Part shown: piece by piece, positions 34,343-44,766 of the stretch
Layout of the letters: every line of letters begins with the position of its first letter
Position numbering within the stretch: position 1 is the stretch's first letter
Source: Phormidesmis priestleyi BC1401
GTDB taxonomy: Bacteria; Cyanobacteriota; Cyanobacteriia; Leptolyngbyales; Leptolyngbyaceae
Length of the DNA: 47,418 nucleotides
Assembly: GCF_001650195.1 (NCBI RefSeq)
Contig: NZ_LXYR01000040.1
Coordinates: 1-47,418, forward strand
Reading direction: 5' to 3'
Made by a program: the position numbers and the translations under genes
Notes under the pieces: generated by a model
The model's database searches: none
Seen by the model: the letters and a program-made list of their open reading frames with translations, nothing else
What the model was told of the DNA's origin: nothing

Positions 34343-36949
34343 TTAATGAGCCACCGCAGGCATTCCTAGAATGTCTTCAATGCGAGGCATCTCTTCTAAC
34401 GGAATCACCCGACCCTCATCTCCAAATCCAGCAATCTGATCGAAGTTGAGATAGCGATAAAGATCGTCCGCAAAGGGATTAATCTTATTCGCCATCATCT
34501 CCAAATATTCTTGAACGGTGGGAATGCAACCCAGCAACGCACACGCCGCCGCCAACTCTGCCGAGCCTAGATAGACCTGGGCACCTTTGCCCATGCGGTT
34601 GTTAAAGTTGCGCGTCGAAGTCGAGAAGACCGTTGTGTTATCGCCGACTCGCGCTTGATTGCCCATACACAGCGAGCATCCGGGCATCTCGGTTCTGGCT
34701 CCCGATGCGCCAAAGATGCCATAGATGCCTTCTTCTTTGAGTTGATGTTCGTCCATGCGAGTCGGAGGGCAAATCCACAGGCGACTGCTCACCGGGGGAA
34801 CGCCTTCTAAGACTTTGGCGGCGGCGCGATAGTGACCGATGTTGGTCATGCACGAGCCGATAAAGATTTCGTCGATTTTGTCTCCCGCCACTTCTGACAG
34901 CAACTTGATGTTGTCGGGGTCATTGGGAGCCGCCACGATCGGTTCTTTAATCTCGCTCAAATCGATCTCAATGATCTCAGCATATTCAGCATCGGCATCG
35001 GCTTCGAGTAGACTCGGATTTGCCAGCCATTGCTCCATTTTGGCGACGCGACGCATCAGAGTTCGGGCATCTTCATAGCCGCGTGCCACCATATTTGTCA
35101 GCAGGGCAACGTTCGATCGCAAATACTCCGAAACCGTTTCGGGGCTGAGTTTAATCGTGCATCCCGCGCAAGACCGTTCGGCAGAGGCATCGGTTAGCTC
35201 AAAGGCTTGCTCAACTTTGAGATCCGGCAATCCTTCGATTTCTAGAATGCGCCCCGCAAACACGTTCTGTTTGTTTTCTTTGCTGACGGTCAACAGCCCT
35301 TTCTGAATCGCCATATAGGGGATGGCATTCACCAAATCTCGCAGCGTGATTCCGGGCTGCATCTCGCCCTTAAAGCGGACGAGAACCGATTCGGGCATAT
35401 CGAGGGGCATGACTCCGATCGCCGCCGCAAATGCCACCAATCCAGAACCCGCCGGGAACGAAATCCCCAACGGAAAGCGAGTATGAGAATCGCCGCCTGT
35501 GCCCACGGTATCTGGCATCAACATCCGGTTAAGCCACGAGTGAATGATGCCATCTCCGGGACGCAAGGCAACGCCACCCCGCGACGAGATGAAGTCGGGT
35601 AAGTCGTGATGCGTTTTGATGTCCACAGGTTTGGGATAGGCAGCCGTGTGACAAAAACTCTGCATCACGAGATCAGCGCTGAAGCCCAAGCAAGCGAGTT
35701 CTTTCAGTTCGTCACGAGTCATCGGTCCCGTCGTGTCTTGTGATCCTACTGTCGTCATAGCAGGTTCGCACGACGTACCGGGACGCACACCCGCCAAACC
35801 ACAAGCTTTGCCAACCATTTTCTGCGCCAGAGTGAAGCCTTTGCCCGTGTCGGCAGGCATTTTGGGACGAATAAACAAATCGCTCGACGCAAGGTTTAAA
35901 GCGGTGCGAGTTTTGTCGGTCAATCCGCGTCCGATGATTAAGGGAATCCGTCCACCCGCCCGGACTTCATCGACGATCGCGTCAGGCTGCAAGCTAAATG
36001 TCGCGATCACGTCCCCCGATTCGTTCGTCACTTCGCCTTTAAACGGGTAAATCGTGATCACCATGCCCGTCTCCAGTTGAGACACGTCGCACTGAATCGG
36101 CAGCGCCCCCGAATCTTCAGCAGTGTTGAAAAAGATCGGCGCGATCGAGCTTCCCAAAATATAGCCGCCCGTCCGTTTGTTGGGCACAAAGGGAATGTCT
36201 TGCCCGATGTGCCAGAGAACGGAGTTGATCGCCGATTTGCGCGACGATCCCGTACCCACCACATCGCCCACATAGGCAACGGGATGACCTGTTTGCTTTA
36301 ACTCGACCAGAGTTTGCAACCCACCAGGCATTCGCGATTCCAGCATCGCCAAAGCGTGTAGCGGAATGTCAGGACGCGTCGTGGCGTGAGTTGCCGGAGA
36401 CAAATCATCGGTGTTGGTTTCTCCGGGCACTTTGAAAACGACGACCGTGATCGCCTCTGCCAACACGGGACGATCGGTAAACCATTTTGCCTCCGCCCAA
36501 GCCGTCATCACTCGTCTAGCGTTGGCATTCGTCTCTGCCAAGACTTGCACATCGTGAAACGCATCGAAAATCAGCATTGTTTTGCTGAGAGCGGCAACCG
36601 CTGCTGCGGCTAATTCTGCATCGTCGGATTGCAGCAGATCAATTAACGAATGGACGTTATAGCCGCCCATCATCGTGCCCAGCAGCATCACGGCATCTTT
36701 GGGCGAAATGAGCGGACTGGTGATATCTGTTTTGGCGATCGCCGTCAAAAAACCCGCTTTCACATAAGCAGCTTGGTCAACGCCGGGAGGCACCCGATCG
36801 CGCAGCAACGCCAATAACGTCTCTTCTTCACCCGCAGGCGGGTGTTTGAGCAACTCACACAGGTCTGATGTTTGTTGAGCATCGAGGGGAAGTGGCGGAA
36901 TACCCAAAGCGGCACGGTCAGCCGCGTGTTGGCGGTAGGATTCAAGCAT
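34343..36949 (-). CDS. acnB: Aconitate hydratase B
   Basis: 868 residues. Interconverts citrate and isocitrate through cis-aconitate with a [4Fe-4S] cluster. The N-terminal HEAT-like domain is characteristic of AcnB, and the swivel domain precedes the catalytic core as expected. Cluster cysteines are in the [12 protein letters not shown] and GCSLCMGNQ segments, the latter giving two of the three ligands. The ATG at 36947-36949 ([18 protein letters not shown]) is chosen because AcnB proteins begin this way; the upstream in-frame Met adds nine unsupported residues. The length is typical. It is the cyanobacterial TCA-cycle aconitase. Confidence 0.96.
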   Translation of the reverse strand: MLESYRQHAADRAALGIPPLPLDAQQTSDLCELLKHPPAGEEETLLALLRDRVPPGVDQAAYVKAGFLTAIAKTDITSPLISPKDAVMLLGTMMGGYNVHSLIDLLQSDDAELAAAAVAALSKTMLIFDAFHDVQVLAETNANARRVMTAWAEAKWFTDRPVLAEAITVVVFKVPGETNTDDLSPATHATTRPDIPLHALAMLESRMPGGLQTLVELKQTGHPVAYVGDVVGTGSSRKSAINSVLWHIGQDIPFVPNKRTGGYILGSSIAPIFFNTAEDSGALPIQCDVSQLETGMVITIYPFKGEVTNESGDVIATFSLQPDAIVDEVRAGGRIPLIIGRGLTDKTRTALNLASSDLFIRPKMPADTGKGFTLAQKMVGKACGLAGVRPGTSCEPAMTTVGSQDTTGPMTRDELKELACLGFSADLVMQSFCHTAAYPKPVDIKTHHDLPDFISSRGGVALRPGDGIIHSWLNRMLMPDTVGTGGDSHTRFPLGISFPAGSGLVAFAAAIGVMPLDMPESVLVRFKGEMQPGITLRDLVNAIPYMAIQKGLLTVSKENKQNVFAGRILEIEGLPDLKVEQAFELTDASAERSCAGCTIKLSPETVSEYLRSNVALLTNMVARGYEDARTLMRRVAKMEQWLANPSLLEADADAEYAEIIEIDLSEIKEPIVAAPNDPDNIKLLSEVAGDKIDEIFIGSCMTNIGHYRAAAKVLEGVPPVSSRLWICPPTRMDEHQLKEEGIYGIFGASGARTEMPGCSLCMGNQARVGDNTTVFSTSTRNFNNRMGKGAQVYLGSAELAAACALLGCIPTVQEYLEMMANKINPFADDLYRYLNFDQIAGFGDEGRVIPLEEMPRIEDILGMPAVAH

Positions 36950-37090
36950 GGTTAGATTATCTCTTACGATCGACATTCAACAATTTTCTGGTGTCAGTAG
37001 TCTAGTTTCAAGCGCTAGAAGAATTCTGTCAGTTTGCGCTCTTATTTCAGTGTGGTGCATCCGTAAACGATCAGAGGTCAAGCGTTGGGG

Positions 37091-37813
37091 TTAGACTTCG
37101 TTGGGATCAACGCCCATCTGACGCAGCCGTTCAGCGAGTCGATCCGCCCGTTGCTTCTCTCGTTCAGCGCGTTCGTCGCCTGTGGATAGTAGATTGCCCT
37201 GATCATCCCACCAGCGCAGCCACGGAAGCTCTATCGACTCATGTTCTCCCCGCCAAATGCCTAGCTCAACGCCCATCGGCGGAATGGGAAAATGTCCGCG
37301 CTTGTTGGCAGTCATTGGCTGATAGCGACTATCGACGAGATGATATAGCTCGATCGAGCTTCTACTACAGTCATAAATGCCATAAAACGGGATGCGAATT
37401 GCCTGTTCATAAACCCAAAACTTGCCTGTGACGGGCGTTTGGTCTCGTTCTTCGCTGCCGTCTCCAGACACAAATTCTAAGGCAATCAGGGGCGCGACAT
37501 ATTCTTGCCACAGCACATAAGAGCGACGAAACACCCCCTTCAGCATCGGCGGAACGCTAGGCACATAAAACCAGTCGGGTGCCTCGGCTCCTTTTTCAGG
37601 AGGCTCGGTCAATCGCCAATATATGCCGCAATCTTGACCGATGCAATACTGTCCGTCGGGGTGAAGTCTCTGCAACACGGGGCGAATTGAGTCAGTCAAG
37701 AGGCTACTTTGAGGATGTTCTTGAAAGTTTTTCACAAAGGTGCCGTCTGACTCTGGAAGTTGAGTGTGGTCAGGGAGCGTCTTGAGCGTAAACTCAGATT
37801 GGGTTGCCGTCAT
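37091..37813 (-). CDS. Uma2-family putative restriction endonuclease-like protein
   Basis: 240 residues. The PD-(D/E)XK-like core of the Uma2/DUF820 family, found in large numbers in cyanobacterial genomes: AEAPDWFYVP (Asp), APLIALEFVSGDGSEERD (Glu and distal motif) and KFWVYEQAIRIPFYGIYD. The C-terminus is a charged coiled helix (AEREKQRADRLAERLRQMG), common in this family. The ATG at 37811-37813 with AAGGG upstream is preferred over a GTG five codons earlier. Biological role unknown; nuclease activity is inferred from the fold only. Confidence 0.88.
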   Translation of the reverse strand: MTATQSEFTLKTLPDHTQLPESDGTFVKNFQEHPQSSLLTDSIRPVLQRLHPDGQYCIGQDCGIYWRLTEPPEKGAEAPDWFYVPSVPPMLKGVFRRSYVLWQEYVAPLIALEFVSGDGSEERDQTPVTGKFWVYEQAIRIPFYGIYDCSRSSIELYHLVDSRYQPMTANKRGHFPIPPMGVELGIWRGEHESIELPWLRWWDDQGNLLSTGDERAEREKQRADRLAERLRQMGVDPNEV

Positions 37814-37878
37814 AGAAATGCCCTTCACCGTTGGGAGCTTGCATCTATTGTATTGACTTTAGGGGCTGAACTGATGAC

Positions 37879-39078
37879 CTATTTCAGCAGCAAATAATAA
37901 AGCTGTCCAGTGGCGTTGACAAGTCCTGCCCGATCGCCTGCTTCTTTGCCAGTGCCCATAAAAATATCGACTCGCCCCGCTCCAATAATGGCACCCCCTG
38001 TATCTTGATCCAGCACAAAGCGGCTAACGGGACGCTGTTCTAAGAATTTGTTTGCATTCAGAATCGGCAGTTGAGTTTGAATCAGAGCGATCGCGCCCGG
38101 TGGCATTAATGATTTGTCCGTGGCGATCGAGCGTTCTGCCGTTACCGGAACGCCTAAACTCCCCATCGCGGGAGCACCTTGAGTATTTTGAAAGAAAACA
38201 AACCGTCGATTGCGAGGCAAATAAGTATCCAACTCGTCGGGATGCTGCTGAAAATAGCTCACCACATTGGGAAGATTCAAATCTTCGAGGCGGAGTTTGC
38301 CATCTTTGACCAATTCTCGCCCGATGCCTGTGTAAGGTTGATTGGTGTGCCCGGCAACGCCGATCGACATCCTGGTGCCATCGGTGAGTTGCAGTCGAGC
38401 CGAGCCTTGCACCTGCACCAGAAACGCTTCTAGACGATCGGGCAACCACACCAATTCCAACCCTCGCAGCAGTCCTTTATTCGCTTGCAATCCGTCTTTG
38501 CCTTCTAGCTCAAGGCGAGTAGGATGAGGCGGTTTCAATTTAGCGAGATCGGGCGATCGATAGAGCGGATAGCGATAGACTGCGGTGCGAACCCGACTCG
38601 CTTTATGGACTGGCTCAAAATAACCTGTGAACGACACCGTTCCCTGAGTATCTTTGCCCGTGGATTGATAGAAGACAAATTCTCGCTCGATTGCTGTCTG
38701 CAAATCCTGAGCAGAGCGAGACGTGAGGACAAGTTGTCTAAATCGTCTGAGACTGCGATCGACGCGATCGCGCGTGATCTCTTTCACCGGATAGTTCTGA
38801 TAAGCCTGAACTGCCTGAGCCGTTTGCAAATAGCGTAAGCTGTGGTCGATCGCGGTCAGCAACGCTTGACGATCGCTAGAACGTTCCCACAGTCGATCGT
38901 CAAGGGCGTTGAGCGGCTGAGTCGCGGGTTTGAGCGGAATCATCGGAACCGCAATCATCGGATTGACCGACGCTGATGGAGTGGGCAACGATCGAGCCGG
39001 ATTGACCCACACTCCAGATATCCCCAACGTCACCAGCGCCAAAAAACGAGGGATTCCAGCGATTCGTAAGTTTCTCAT
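37879..39078 (-). CDS. mltA: Membrane-bound lytic murein transglycosylase A
   Basis: 399 residues. Cleaves peptidoglycan glycan strands to form 1,6-anhydro ends. A signal peptide is present (MRNLRIAGIPRFLALVTLGIS, with cleavage likely after ARS). The MltA domain (about 120-250) has GYFEPVHKASR and the 3D domain (about 290-395) has FVLDQDTGGAIIGAGRVD, the motif with the catalytic Asp. No lipobox Cys is visible at the cleavage site, so it may be periplasmic rather than a lipoprotein. The start is the ATG at 39076-39078; an upstream TTG is rejected. Confidence 0.92.
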   Translation of the reverse strand: MRNLRIAGIPRFLALVTLGISGVWVNPARSLPTPSASVNPMIAVPMIPLKPATQPLNALDDRLWERSSDRQALLTAIDHSLRYLQTAQAVQAYQNYPVKEITRDRVDRSLRRFRQLVLTSRSAQDLQTAIEREFVFYQSTGKDTQGTVSFTGYFEPVHKASRVRTAVYRYPLYRSPDLAKLKPPHPTRLELEGKDGLQANKGLLRGLELVWLPDRLEAFLVQVQGSARLQLTDGTRMSIGVAGHTNQPYTGIGRELVKDGKLRLEDLNLPNVVSYFQQHPDELDTYLPRNRRFVFFQNTQGAPAMGSLGVPVTAERSIATDKSLMPPGAIALIQTQLPILNANKFLEQRPVSRFVLDQDTGGAIIGAGRVDIFMGTGKEAGDRAGLVNATGQLYYLLLK

Positions 39079-39139
39079 TCTGTCCAACTCAACTCAGCTA
39101 GAAGCGGGACGATCTCAGAACTCCTAAGTTCCTCCAGTC

Positions 39140-39391
39140 TCAATAGCGATCGACGCTTCCCGAATAGACTGGCTCAACGCGAATTCCCAGCACTTTAGAA
39201 GGACGCACCACCATATATTCCCCTTGAATATTCTTAATGGGAACGCTGATAAAATCACTAGAAGCAGCCTTGGGCACAAGTTCGCCGCTATACCATTTTT
39301 GAAAATCTTGAATCGTGGCAAACCGCACTTCTTCGCGATGCCCACCTTCTAGCAAGAGATGGACAGCAAACTCACTCGGAGTTCTAGGCAT
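39140..39391 (-). CDS. Small conserved cyanobacterial protein, 83 aa
   Basis: Starts MPRTPSEFAVHLLLEGGHRE and ends VYSGSVDRY. It is a compact alpha/beta sequence (VRFATIQDFQKWYSGEL, NIQGEYMVVRPSKVLGIRV) without membrane segments. I recognise the general pattern as conserved in cyanobacteria but know no function. It lies between mltA and glmM on the same strand, 61 bp from mltA, suggesting a shared transcript. Confidence 0.75.
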   Translation of the reverse strand: MPRTPSEFAVHLLLEGGHREEVRFATIQDFQKWYSGELVPKAASSDFISVPIKNIQGEYMVVRPSKVLGIRVEPVYSGSVDRY

Positions 39392-39476
39392 AGGGGTTTA
39401 TCTCCAACATGACGACCCTATTATGGTCTGGAAGTGGGTTGAAATAACGTCAGCGCGCGGAATTATTGCCGCAGAA

Positions 39477-40925
39477 CTATGCTAGATGGGCTTGCACGAT
39501 CGCCACCAATTGCTCTGTCCAATAGCTGACCAGCGCCTCGGTTTCAGCTTCGACCATGACGCGAATCACAGGTTCCGTCCCAGACGCGCGCACGAGAATG
39601 CGCCCACGATCGCCCATGTCTGCTTCTGCTTGCTCGATCGCCGTTTGCACCGCATCGCACGATTGCCAGTTGAGCCGACGATCGCGATCCTCAACCCGCA
39701 CGTTTTTCAAAAGCTGCGGATAAGTCTGAAAACTCTGGTCAACCAATTCCGCCAAGGTGCAGCCTGATCGTTGAACCAGGCAAGCCAGATGCAAGGCAGT
39801 CAACAAGCCGTCGCCACTGACGCTGTAAGAAGGACAGAGAATATGCCCTGACTGTTCGCCGCCAAGCTGGGCACCGTGTCGTATCATTTCTGCATGAACA
39901 TATTGATCGCCGACCGCCGCCCGAATCAGTTGACCGCCTTGCTTATTCCAGGCGCGCTCAAAGCCCAGATTTGACATCACCGTAGAGACGATCGTGTTTC
40001 CAGGCAGTTGTCCCGATCGAAGAAGCTGCTGTCCCCAAAGATAGAGAATGTAATCGCCATCAACGGTTCTGCCCTGACTGTCAACGGCGAGGACGCGATC
40101 GGCATCGCCATCAAAGGCAAACCCGATCTCTGCCGAGTGGTCTTGCACCGCTGCTTTGAGTAACCCCAAATGGGTTGAGCCACAGTTGACGTTGATCTGG
40201 TTGCCATCGGGTCGATCGTGCAGACAAATCGTCTCGGCTCCCAGCGCTTGAAAGACCTCGGCAGAGAGTCGCGTCGCCGATCCCCACGCCAAATCTAAGA
40301 CGACTCGCATTCCTGCCAACGGCTGCGATGTTTGACTCGTCAGAGGAGTTTGCAACGCCTCAATGTAGTGGCTCACCAAATCCGATCGGTGATAGTGCTG
40401 CCCCCAATGATTGCCTGAAACCGCCGAAATAAATTCTGTTTGACCCCGCAGTGCCGATTCGATCTGCTGCTGTAGTGCCGTTGCTAGCTTCGTGCCATCG
40501 GGGTTAAAAAACTTGATGCCATTGTCTTCGGGCGGATTGTGGCTTGCAGAAATCATAATGCCCCCGATCGCCCCACAGTGATGAGTCAGGTGAGCCACCA
40601 TCGGAGTCGGACACAGCCCCAGATCCCACACGTCTAACCCTGCTGCGGTCAAACCCGCCGATAGCGCCATCGCCAACATATTGCTAGAGTTGCGAGAATC
40701 TTGACCCAAAATAACGGGCGCGATCGTCGAAGATGCTGACTTTAAAACCTGTCCTGCCCAATATCCAATCTGAAGCGCTAAGGGAGCCGTCAACACCTCT
40801 CCCGCCTGACCGCGAATTCCGTCAGTGCCAAACAGGGCTGAATTGGGAAGCACGATCGTGCCCCACCTTAGAGCACCAGAAGTCAAGGGACTGATGAGTT
40901 GAGTCCTTACGGGCGATGAAACCAT
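39477..40925 (-). CDS. glmM: Phosphoglucosamine mutase
   Basis: 482 residues. Converts glucosamine 6-phosphate to glucosamine 1-phosphate for peptidoglycan and lipopolysaccharide precursors. The phosphoserine loop is [16 protein letters not shown] with Ser128 as the phosphorylated residue. The metal loop is [12 protein letters not shown], the sugar loop GGEQSGHI and the phosphate loop [12 protein letters not shown]. An N-terminal extension of about 30 residues precedes the usual LFGTDGIRG start, as in other cyanobacterial GlmM. The ATG is at 40923-40925. Confidence 0.95.
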   Translation of the reverse strand: MVSSPVRTQLISPLTSGALRWGTIVLPNSALFGTDGIRGQAGEVLTAPLALQIGYWAGQVLKSASSTIAPVILGQDSRNSSNMLAMALSAGLTAAGLDVWDLGLCPTPMVAHLTHHCGAIGGIMISASHNPPEDNGIKFFNPDGTKLATALQQQIESALRGQTEFISAVSGNHWGQHYHRSDLVSHYIEALQTPLTSQTSQPLAGMRVVLDLAWGSATRLSAEVFQALGAETICLHDRPDGNQINVNCGSTHLGLLKAAVQDHSAEIGFAFDGDADRVLAVDSQGRTVDGDYILYLWGQQLLRSGQLPGNTIVSTVMSNLGFERAWNKQGGQLIRAAVGDQYVHAEMIRHGAQLGGEQSGHILCPSYSVSGDGLLTALHLACLVQRSGCTLAELVDQSFQTYPQLLKNVRVEDRDRRLNWQSCDAVQTAIEQAEADMGDRGRILVRASGTEPVIRVMVEAETEALVSYWTEQLVAIVQAHLA

Positions 40926-40986
40926 AGCTGAATCCTGCTCCTCACACTTGTTACTGGGAGAATACCACTTCTCCCGAAAAAGACAC

Positions 40987-41286
40987 TCACACCCCTACCG
41001 ACGACAATAAAGCCTGAAATTCTCCCCAAGAGATCCCTTTTTGAATGTAGCGGGGATCGTTGGGATTGTAAGGGCTTTCTAGCCGATCGATCGACAGAAC
41101 TGTTGCCCGATCGCACACCACAGGCACATCTGGATCAAACGCAGTCGGATTCATCAACGAGCTAGAAAACCCCTTAAAAATCGCTACTTCATCGGGTTGC
41201 CCGTCTGTCTCGATCGCAACCAGCAAAACCTCGCTCGGGCGTTTAAGCGTGTACTGTTCTAACCGTCGCCCCAGAGAATCAGCCAT
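40987..41286 (-). CDS. Conserved hypothetical protein, 99 aa
   Basis: Begins [20 protein letters not shown] and contains [23 protein letters not shown], an alpha/beta pattern conserved in cyanobacterial and plastid proteins of about this size (possibly DUF7734, not certain). No catalytic motif is recognised. It lies between glmM and the DUF3177-like gene on the same strand with a 24-bp gap to the latter, so the group is probably one operon. Confidence 0.78.
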   Translation of the reverse strand: MADSLGRRLEQYTLKRPSEVLLVAIETDGQPDEVAIFKGFSSSLMNPTAFDPDVPVVCDRATVLSIDRLESPYNPNDPRYIQKGISWGEFQALLSSVGV

Positions 41287-41310
41287 AGATCATGATCCGA
41301 ATTAGATATC

Positions 41311-41913
41311 TTAGTTGCCCATCGCCGATCGCTTGCGCTTACCGACTTTAAAAAAGACAAAATAGCCGAAGTAGAGCGTGTAGACAATCAGCCCAGCGAT
41401 CCCCAAAAATCCTAGAAACCAAGGCTGAGTTGAGCCGTGAAAATATTCTCGATATAGCCAGGCTGGCTCTAACCAGGTGCGACAGACGGCATCGCTTTGA
41501 ATCTCAGCACTCGCTTGCAAAGCGCATTTCAACACGGGCAGTTGTGCCAAAACGCCCAGCCCACAATAAATTGAGACTGCCCAACGCCAAGAAGTCATCG
41601 TCAATTTCAATGGGCTTGCAAGCTGCTCACGAATTTCTTCATTCAAATCAGCCCAGTACCAGAGTGAGACCGGGATGAGAACGCGAGCGAACCAGCCAGC
41701 AAAAAACGCGATCGGCAATGCTCCAATCAATAGATAGATGGTAATCGCCAACAGGCTTGCAACTCGCCAATAGATGGTCAGCAATCGCTGCATCGCATCT
41801 GCCTTCTGCACAAATGCCCAGAGCAGCAGCGCCAGAGGCACGACGACCAGAAAAAGAATCGCGAGTCGATAATCAGCCCAAACAAACGGGGAAAACCAGG
41901 GGACATCTTGCAT
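41311..41913 (-). CDS. DUF3177-family membrane protein
   Basis: 200 residues from the chosen start MQDVPWFSPFVWADYRLA. Five to six hydrophobic helices: about 15-37, 50-75, 80-102, 120-137 and 170-193, with a basic C-terminus. The sequence matches a cyanobacteria-specific family (DUF3177) of unknown role. The open frame extends upstream to 42039, but the conserved family start and the lack of a ribosome-binding site further up favour the ATG at 41911-41913. Membrane location, thylakoid or plasma, cannot be told. Confidence 0.85.
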   Translation of the reverse strand: MQDVPWFSPFVWADYRLAILFLVVVPLALLLWAFVQKADAMQRLLTIYWRVASLLAITIYLLIGALPIAFFAGWFARVLIPVSLWYWADLNEEIREQLASPLKLTMTSWRWAVSIYCGLGVLAQLPVLKCALQASAEIQSDAVCRTWLEPAWLYREYFHGSTQPWFLGFLGIAGLIVYTLYFGYFVFFKVGKRKRSAMGN

Positions 41914-42057
41914 AGTAATTCGCAGTGAACGAAGCGCATCTCGCAACACGCCTAGCTTAAACCATAAAAAACAAGCAATTAGACTACCACAAAGGGAAAT
42001 CTTCATTGCTTGTCCAATGATTCTAGACGATGGATTCAAAATCGACCCGATCGTGTT

Positions 42058-42276
42058 TTAGTTGTCGTAAACTCGGCACTCTAGCGCGTCAGGGTTGTCG
42101 TCGCAGAACTGCTCTAAAGAGTTTTTGGGCTTAGCCTGAAGTTGGTGAGAGCGCTCTGCCTGAAGCTCTTCAACAACATCCCATGCAGCCGCGCACTTAG
42201 GATCTTTGCCGTCAATGCCGCAGATCTCGCGGGCATTGTCACGTTCTTGTTCAATCTGCTTTTCGATTTCGCTCAT
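42058..42276 (-). CDS. cp12: CP12, redox regulator of the Calvin cycle
   Basis: 72 residues. An intrinsically disordered protein that in the dark, when oxidised, binds GAPDH and then PRK, switching both off. Both cysteine pairs are intact: Cys19/Cys28 around the signature AAAWDVVEELQAE, and Cys58/Cys67 near the C-terminus (FCDDNPDALECRVYDN), the GAPDH-binding end. The partner prk lies at 14.2-15.2 kb with its own regulatory Cys pair. The ATG is at 42274-42276, with AAAGGA about 13 bases upstream. Confidence 0.96.
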   Translation of the reverse strand: MSEIEKQIEQERDNAREICGIDGKDPKCAAAWDVVEELQAERSHQLQAKPKNSLEQFCDDNPDALECRVYDN

Positions 42277-42727
42277 GATTATAATTTCGTCCTTTCGTTG
42301 AACGGAGATACTGAAACAGGTCGCTCAAAGCGTTTGAGAGAGTAGGTAGTGCAGGTCAGGTTTTTGGAGTGCCGCTCACCTGATATCGCTAAAGCAGTGA
42401 TATTGGCGATTGCAGGTCTGTTTCTCGATCGAGAGTAATCTCTTAAGATTCAGCTATCTGCAATGAATGCAACACTTTTTGAGCCTGAGAGCACTCACGA
42501 TTATGGATGTTTCAATATTTTAACCTGCTTTCAAACCAGAGTCGCGTTCGGAAAACCCAGCAAACGATTACGGGAGGCTCGATTAGAAAACTTATGCCAC
42601 GATCGCATCGGGTGCGCTTTTGCTCTCAGGCTGATTGCTCCAGTCCACGCACAGGTTGAGTAAACTAGGAATACACGATCGTCTCCACCCTGTTAATTAA
42701 TGGTTCCTGGCAACCGGGAGAAACTTT
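42277..42727. promoter_or_regulatory. Divergent region between cp12 and the FIST gene
   Basis: 451 bp. Contains an 8-bp hairpin ATATCGCT/AGTGATAT near 42384-42404 (one G-T pair) and TCAGGT/ACCTGA just before it. The 66-codon plus frame at 42463-42663 shows no family or ribosome-binding site and is not accepted as a gene. No further features are seen. Confidence 0.5.
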
Positions 42728-44002
42728 ATGACAGAACCAACCCCTGACTCAATGAAGTGGGTTTGTGCCCTCTCAACGCGCCCTTCGCTTGAAGCAGCCG
42801 TGATAGAAGTGGTTGAGCAAGCGCAAACATTGTTAGAGACTCCTGCTGATTTGGGGTTTGTGTTCATCTCCTCTGCGTTTGCCAGTGAATTTTCTCGGCT
42901 GCTTCCCTTGCTGAGAGACAAACTGCCAGACATTCCGCTGATTGGTTGCAGTGGAGGCGGCATTGTCGGCGTGTCTCAGCGGGGCAAGGTGCGTGAAATC
43001 GAAGGAGAACCTGCTCTCAGCCTGACGTTGGCAGCGCTTCCGGGGGTGAAGATTAAGACTTTTCATCTAACGGCTGAAGAGTTGCCCGATCTAGACAGTT
43101 CGCCGGATGCGTGGGTCGAGTTAGTTGGGGTGCCGATCGCCGATCAGCCTCACTTTGTCGTTTTAGCCGATCCCTTCTCTGCCAAAGTCAATGATCTGCT
43201 GCAAGGGCTAGACTATGCCTATGCCGGGGCTTCTAAAGTCGGTGGGTTGGCAAGCTCTGATCGCATGGGCGGCACAACTGCGCTGTTTTGCAACGATCGC
43301 TCTTACCGAGAAGGATCGGTTGGGGTGGCGCTCAGTGGCAATCTTGTCATGGACACGATCGTCGCTCAGGGATGTCGTCCGATCGGGCAACCCTATTGGG
43401 TGACTGAAGGCGAACGAAATATTGTGCTGGGCTTGCAAGAGCGCGACAGTTTAGAAGAAAGCCCGACATCTAGCCGCAAGGTTGTCACTCAGCGCACCCC
43501 ATTAGAGATTTTGCGAGAAGTGATCGACACTCTGAGCGAAGACGATCGGGATTTAGCGCAACACTCTCTGTTTGTCGGAGTGGCGCAAAATGAGTTTAAG
43601 CAAGGGTTAGAGCAAGGCGACTTCTTGATTCGCAATCTGCTGGGCGTTGATCCACGCGTGGGCGCGATCGCGATCGGCGATCGCATCCGTCCGGGGCAGC
43701 GCATCCAGTTTCATCTGCGCGATGCCCAAACCTCTGCCGAAGATTTAGAAGTCTTGCTGCAACGCTATCAAACCGAGACCGACGCAAAATCATCGGCGAT
43801 CGGTGCTTTAATGTTCTCCTGCATGGGGCGGGGCGAAGGGCTGTATGGCGAACCCAATTTCGACACTCAGATGTTTGCTCAATATCTCGATCGGGTTCCG
43901 GTGAGCGGCTTCTTTGGCAGCGGTGAAATCGGTCCGGTTGGCAACACGACGTTTTTGCACGGCTACACATCGGTGTTTGGCATTGTGAAAGAAAAAGATT
44001 AA
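42728..44002 (+). CDS. FIST-domain sensory protein
   Basis: 424 residues. FIST_N domain (about 45-235: FVFISSAFASEF, PLIGCSGGGIVG, VGGLASSDRMGGTTALF, GVALSGNLVMDTIVAQGCRPIG) followed by FIST_C (about 250-400: EDLEVLLQRYQTE, ALMFSCMGRGEGLYG, VSGFFGSGEIGPVGNTTFLHGY). FIST domains are proposed to bind small ligands, probably amino acids or derivatives. The protein has no kinase or cyclase output, so it would act through a partner. It is followed by trmB with a 32-bp gap and may be co-transcribed. Confidence 0.93.
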   Translation: MTEPTPDSMKWVCALSTRPSLEAAVIEVVEQAQTLLETPADLGFVFISSAFASEFSRLLPLLRDKLPDIPLIGCSGGGIVGVSQRGKVREIEGEPALSLTLAALPGVKIKTFHLTAEELPDLDSSPDAWVELVGVPIADQPHFVVLADPFSAKVNDLLQGLDYAYAGASKVGGLASSDRMGGTTALFCNDRSYREGSVGVALSGNLVMDTIVAQGCRPIGQPYWVTEGERNIVLGLQERDSLEESPTSSRKVVTQRTPLEILREVIDTLSEDDRDLAQHSLFVGVAQNEFKQGLEQGDFLIRNLLGVDPRVGAIAIGDRIRPGQRIQFHLRDAQTSAEDLEVLLQRYQTETDAKSSAIGALMFSCMGRGEGLYGEPNFDTQMFAQYLDRVPVSGFFGSGEIGPVGNTTFLHGYTSVFGIVKEKD

Positions 44003-44034
44003 TTTGAGTTTTTCACCCTTTCCAGGAGGCTCGT

Positions 44035-44673
44035 TTGGCTATTGTTCGGGTGCGTGAGCACGTCAATCCCTTAAGTCGAAAGTATCAAACTCCCGCAGAA
44101 TCGCCTGATTGGGAAAAAATCTATGCCGACTTGACGCTGCCTCTGCACCTAGATATCGGCTGCGGACGGGGACGGTTTTTGCTTAAAATGGCACAGCTTC
44201 AGCCAGAGTGGAATTTTTTGGGATTGGAGATTCGGGAACCGTTGGTTGATCAATCGATCGAGTTTCGCGATCAGTTGGGGTTGCAAAATCTCCACTATTT
44301 GTTCTGCAATGTTAATAACTCGCTGCCTGCTCTGCTTGCGCCGCTCAAACCGGGGACGCTGCAACAGGTGACGATTCAGTTTCCTGACCCGTGGTTTAAG
44401 CGTAAACATCAAAAACGACGCGTCGTGCAGCCCGAAGTCGTCGAAGAATTAGCACTCCATTTAAGCAATGGTGGTCGGGTGTTTGTCCAATCTGATATCG
44501 AAGAAGTGGCGATCGAGATGGTCGATCGCTTTGCTGCCCATCCTGCGTTTCACCGTCAAGACTGTGATTGGTTGACGGATAACCCGATGCCCATCCCCAC
44601 TGAGCGAGAAGCCTCGACGCTAGAGCGAGGGGAACCTGTTTATCGAGCCGTGTTTTATAAACATAGAGACTAG
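44035..44673 (+). CDS. trmB: tRNA (guanine-46-N7)-methyltransferase
   Basis: 212 residues. Methylates N7 of G46 in the tRNA variable loop using SAM. Motifs: HLDIGCGRGRFLLKMA (SAM binding), FLGLEIREPLV, and QFPDPWFKRKHQKRR, the TrmB signature with the catalytic Asp. The start is a TTG at 44035 supported by AGGAGG at 44024-44029, five bases upstream; no ATG lies near. It ends before a strong hairpin. Confidence 0.95.
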   Translation: MAIVRVREHVNPLSRKYQTPAESPDWEKIYADLTLPLHLDIGCGRGRFLLKMAQLQPEWNFLGLEIREPLVDQSIEFRDQLGLQNLHYLFCNVNNSLPALLAPLKPGTLQQVTIQFPDPWFKRKHQKRRVVQPEVVEELALHLSNGGRVFVQSDIEEVAIEMVDRFAAHPAFHRQDCDWLTDNPMPIPTEREASTLERGEPVYRAVFYKHRD

Positions 44674-44695
44674 GCAATGCGATCGCTCTACCGTC

Positions 44696-44734
44696 CACGA
44701 TCGCCCCTGCGTGATTAACTCAAGGGCGATCGTG
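44696..44734. terminator. 11-bp hairpin between convergent trmB and hepT
   Basis: CACGATCGCCC (44696-44706) and GGGCGATCGTG (44724-44734) pair perfectly over 11 bp with a 17-base loop. It lies 23 bases after trmB and 33 bases beyond the hepT stop, well placed to end both transcripts, though T-runs are weak. The arms contain the common CGATCG motif. Confidence 0.55.
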
Positions 44735-44766
44735 CTTCTCACTCAAATAAAACTTCTCTAAGCAGC

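Noticed and set aside
42463-42663. 66-codon plus-strand ORF in the cp12-FIST interval
   Set aside because: No ribosome-binding site, no recognisable family, and low-complexity ends; treated as a chance frame.
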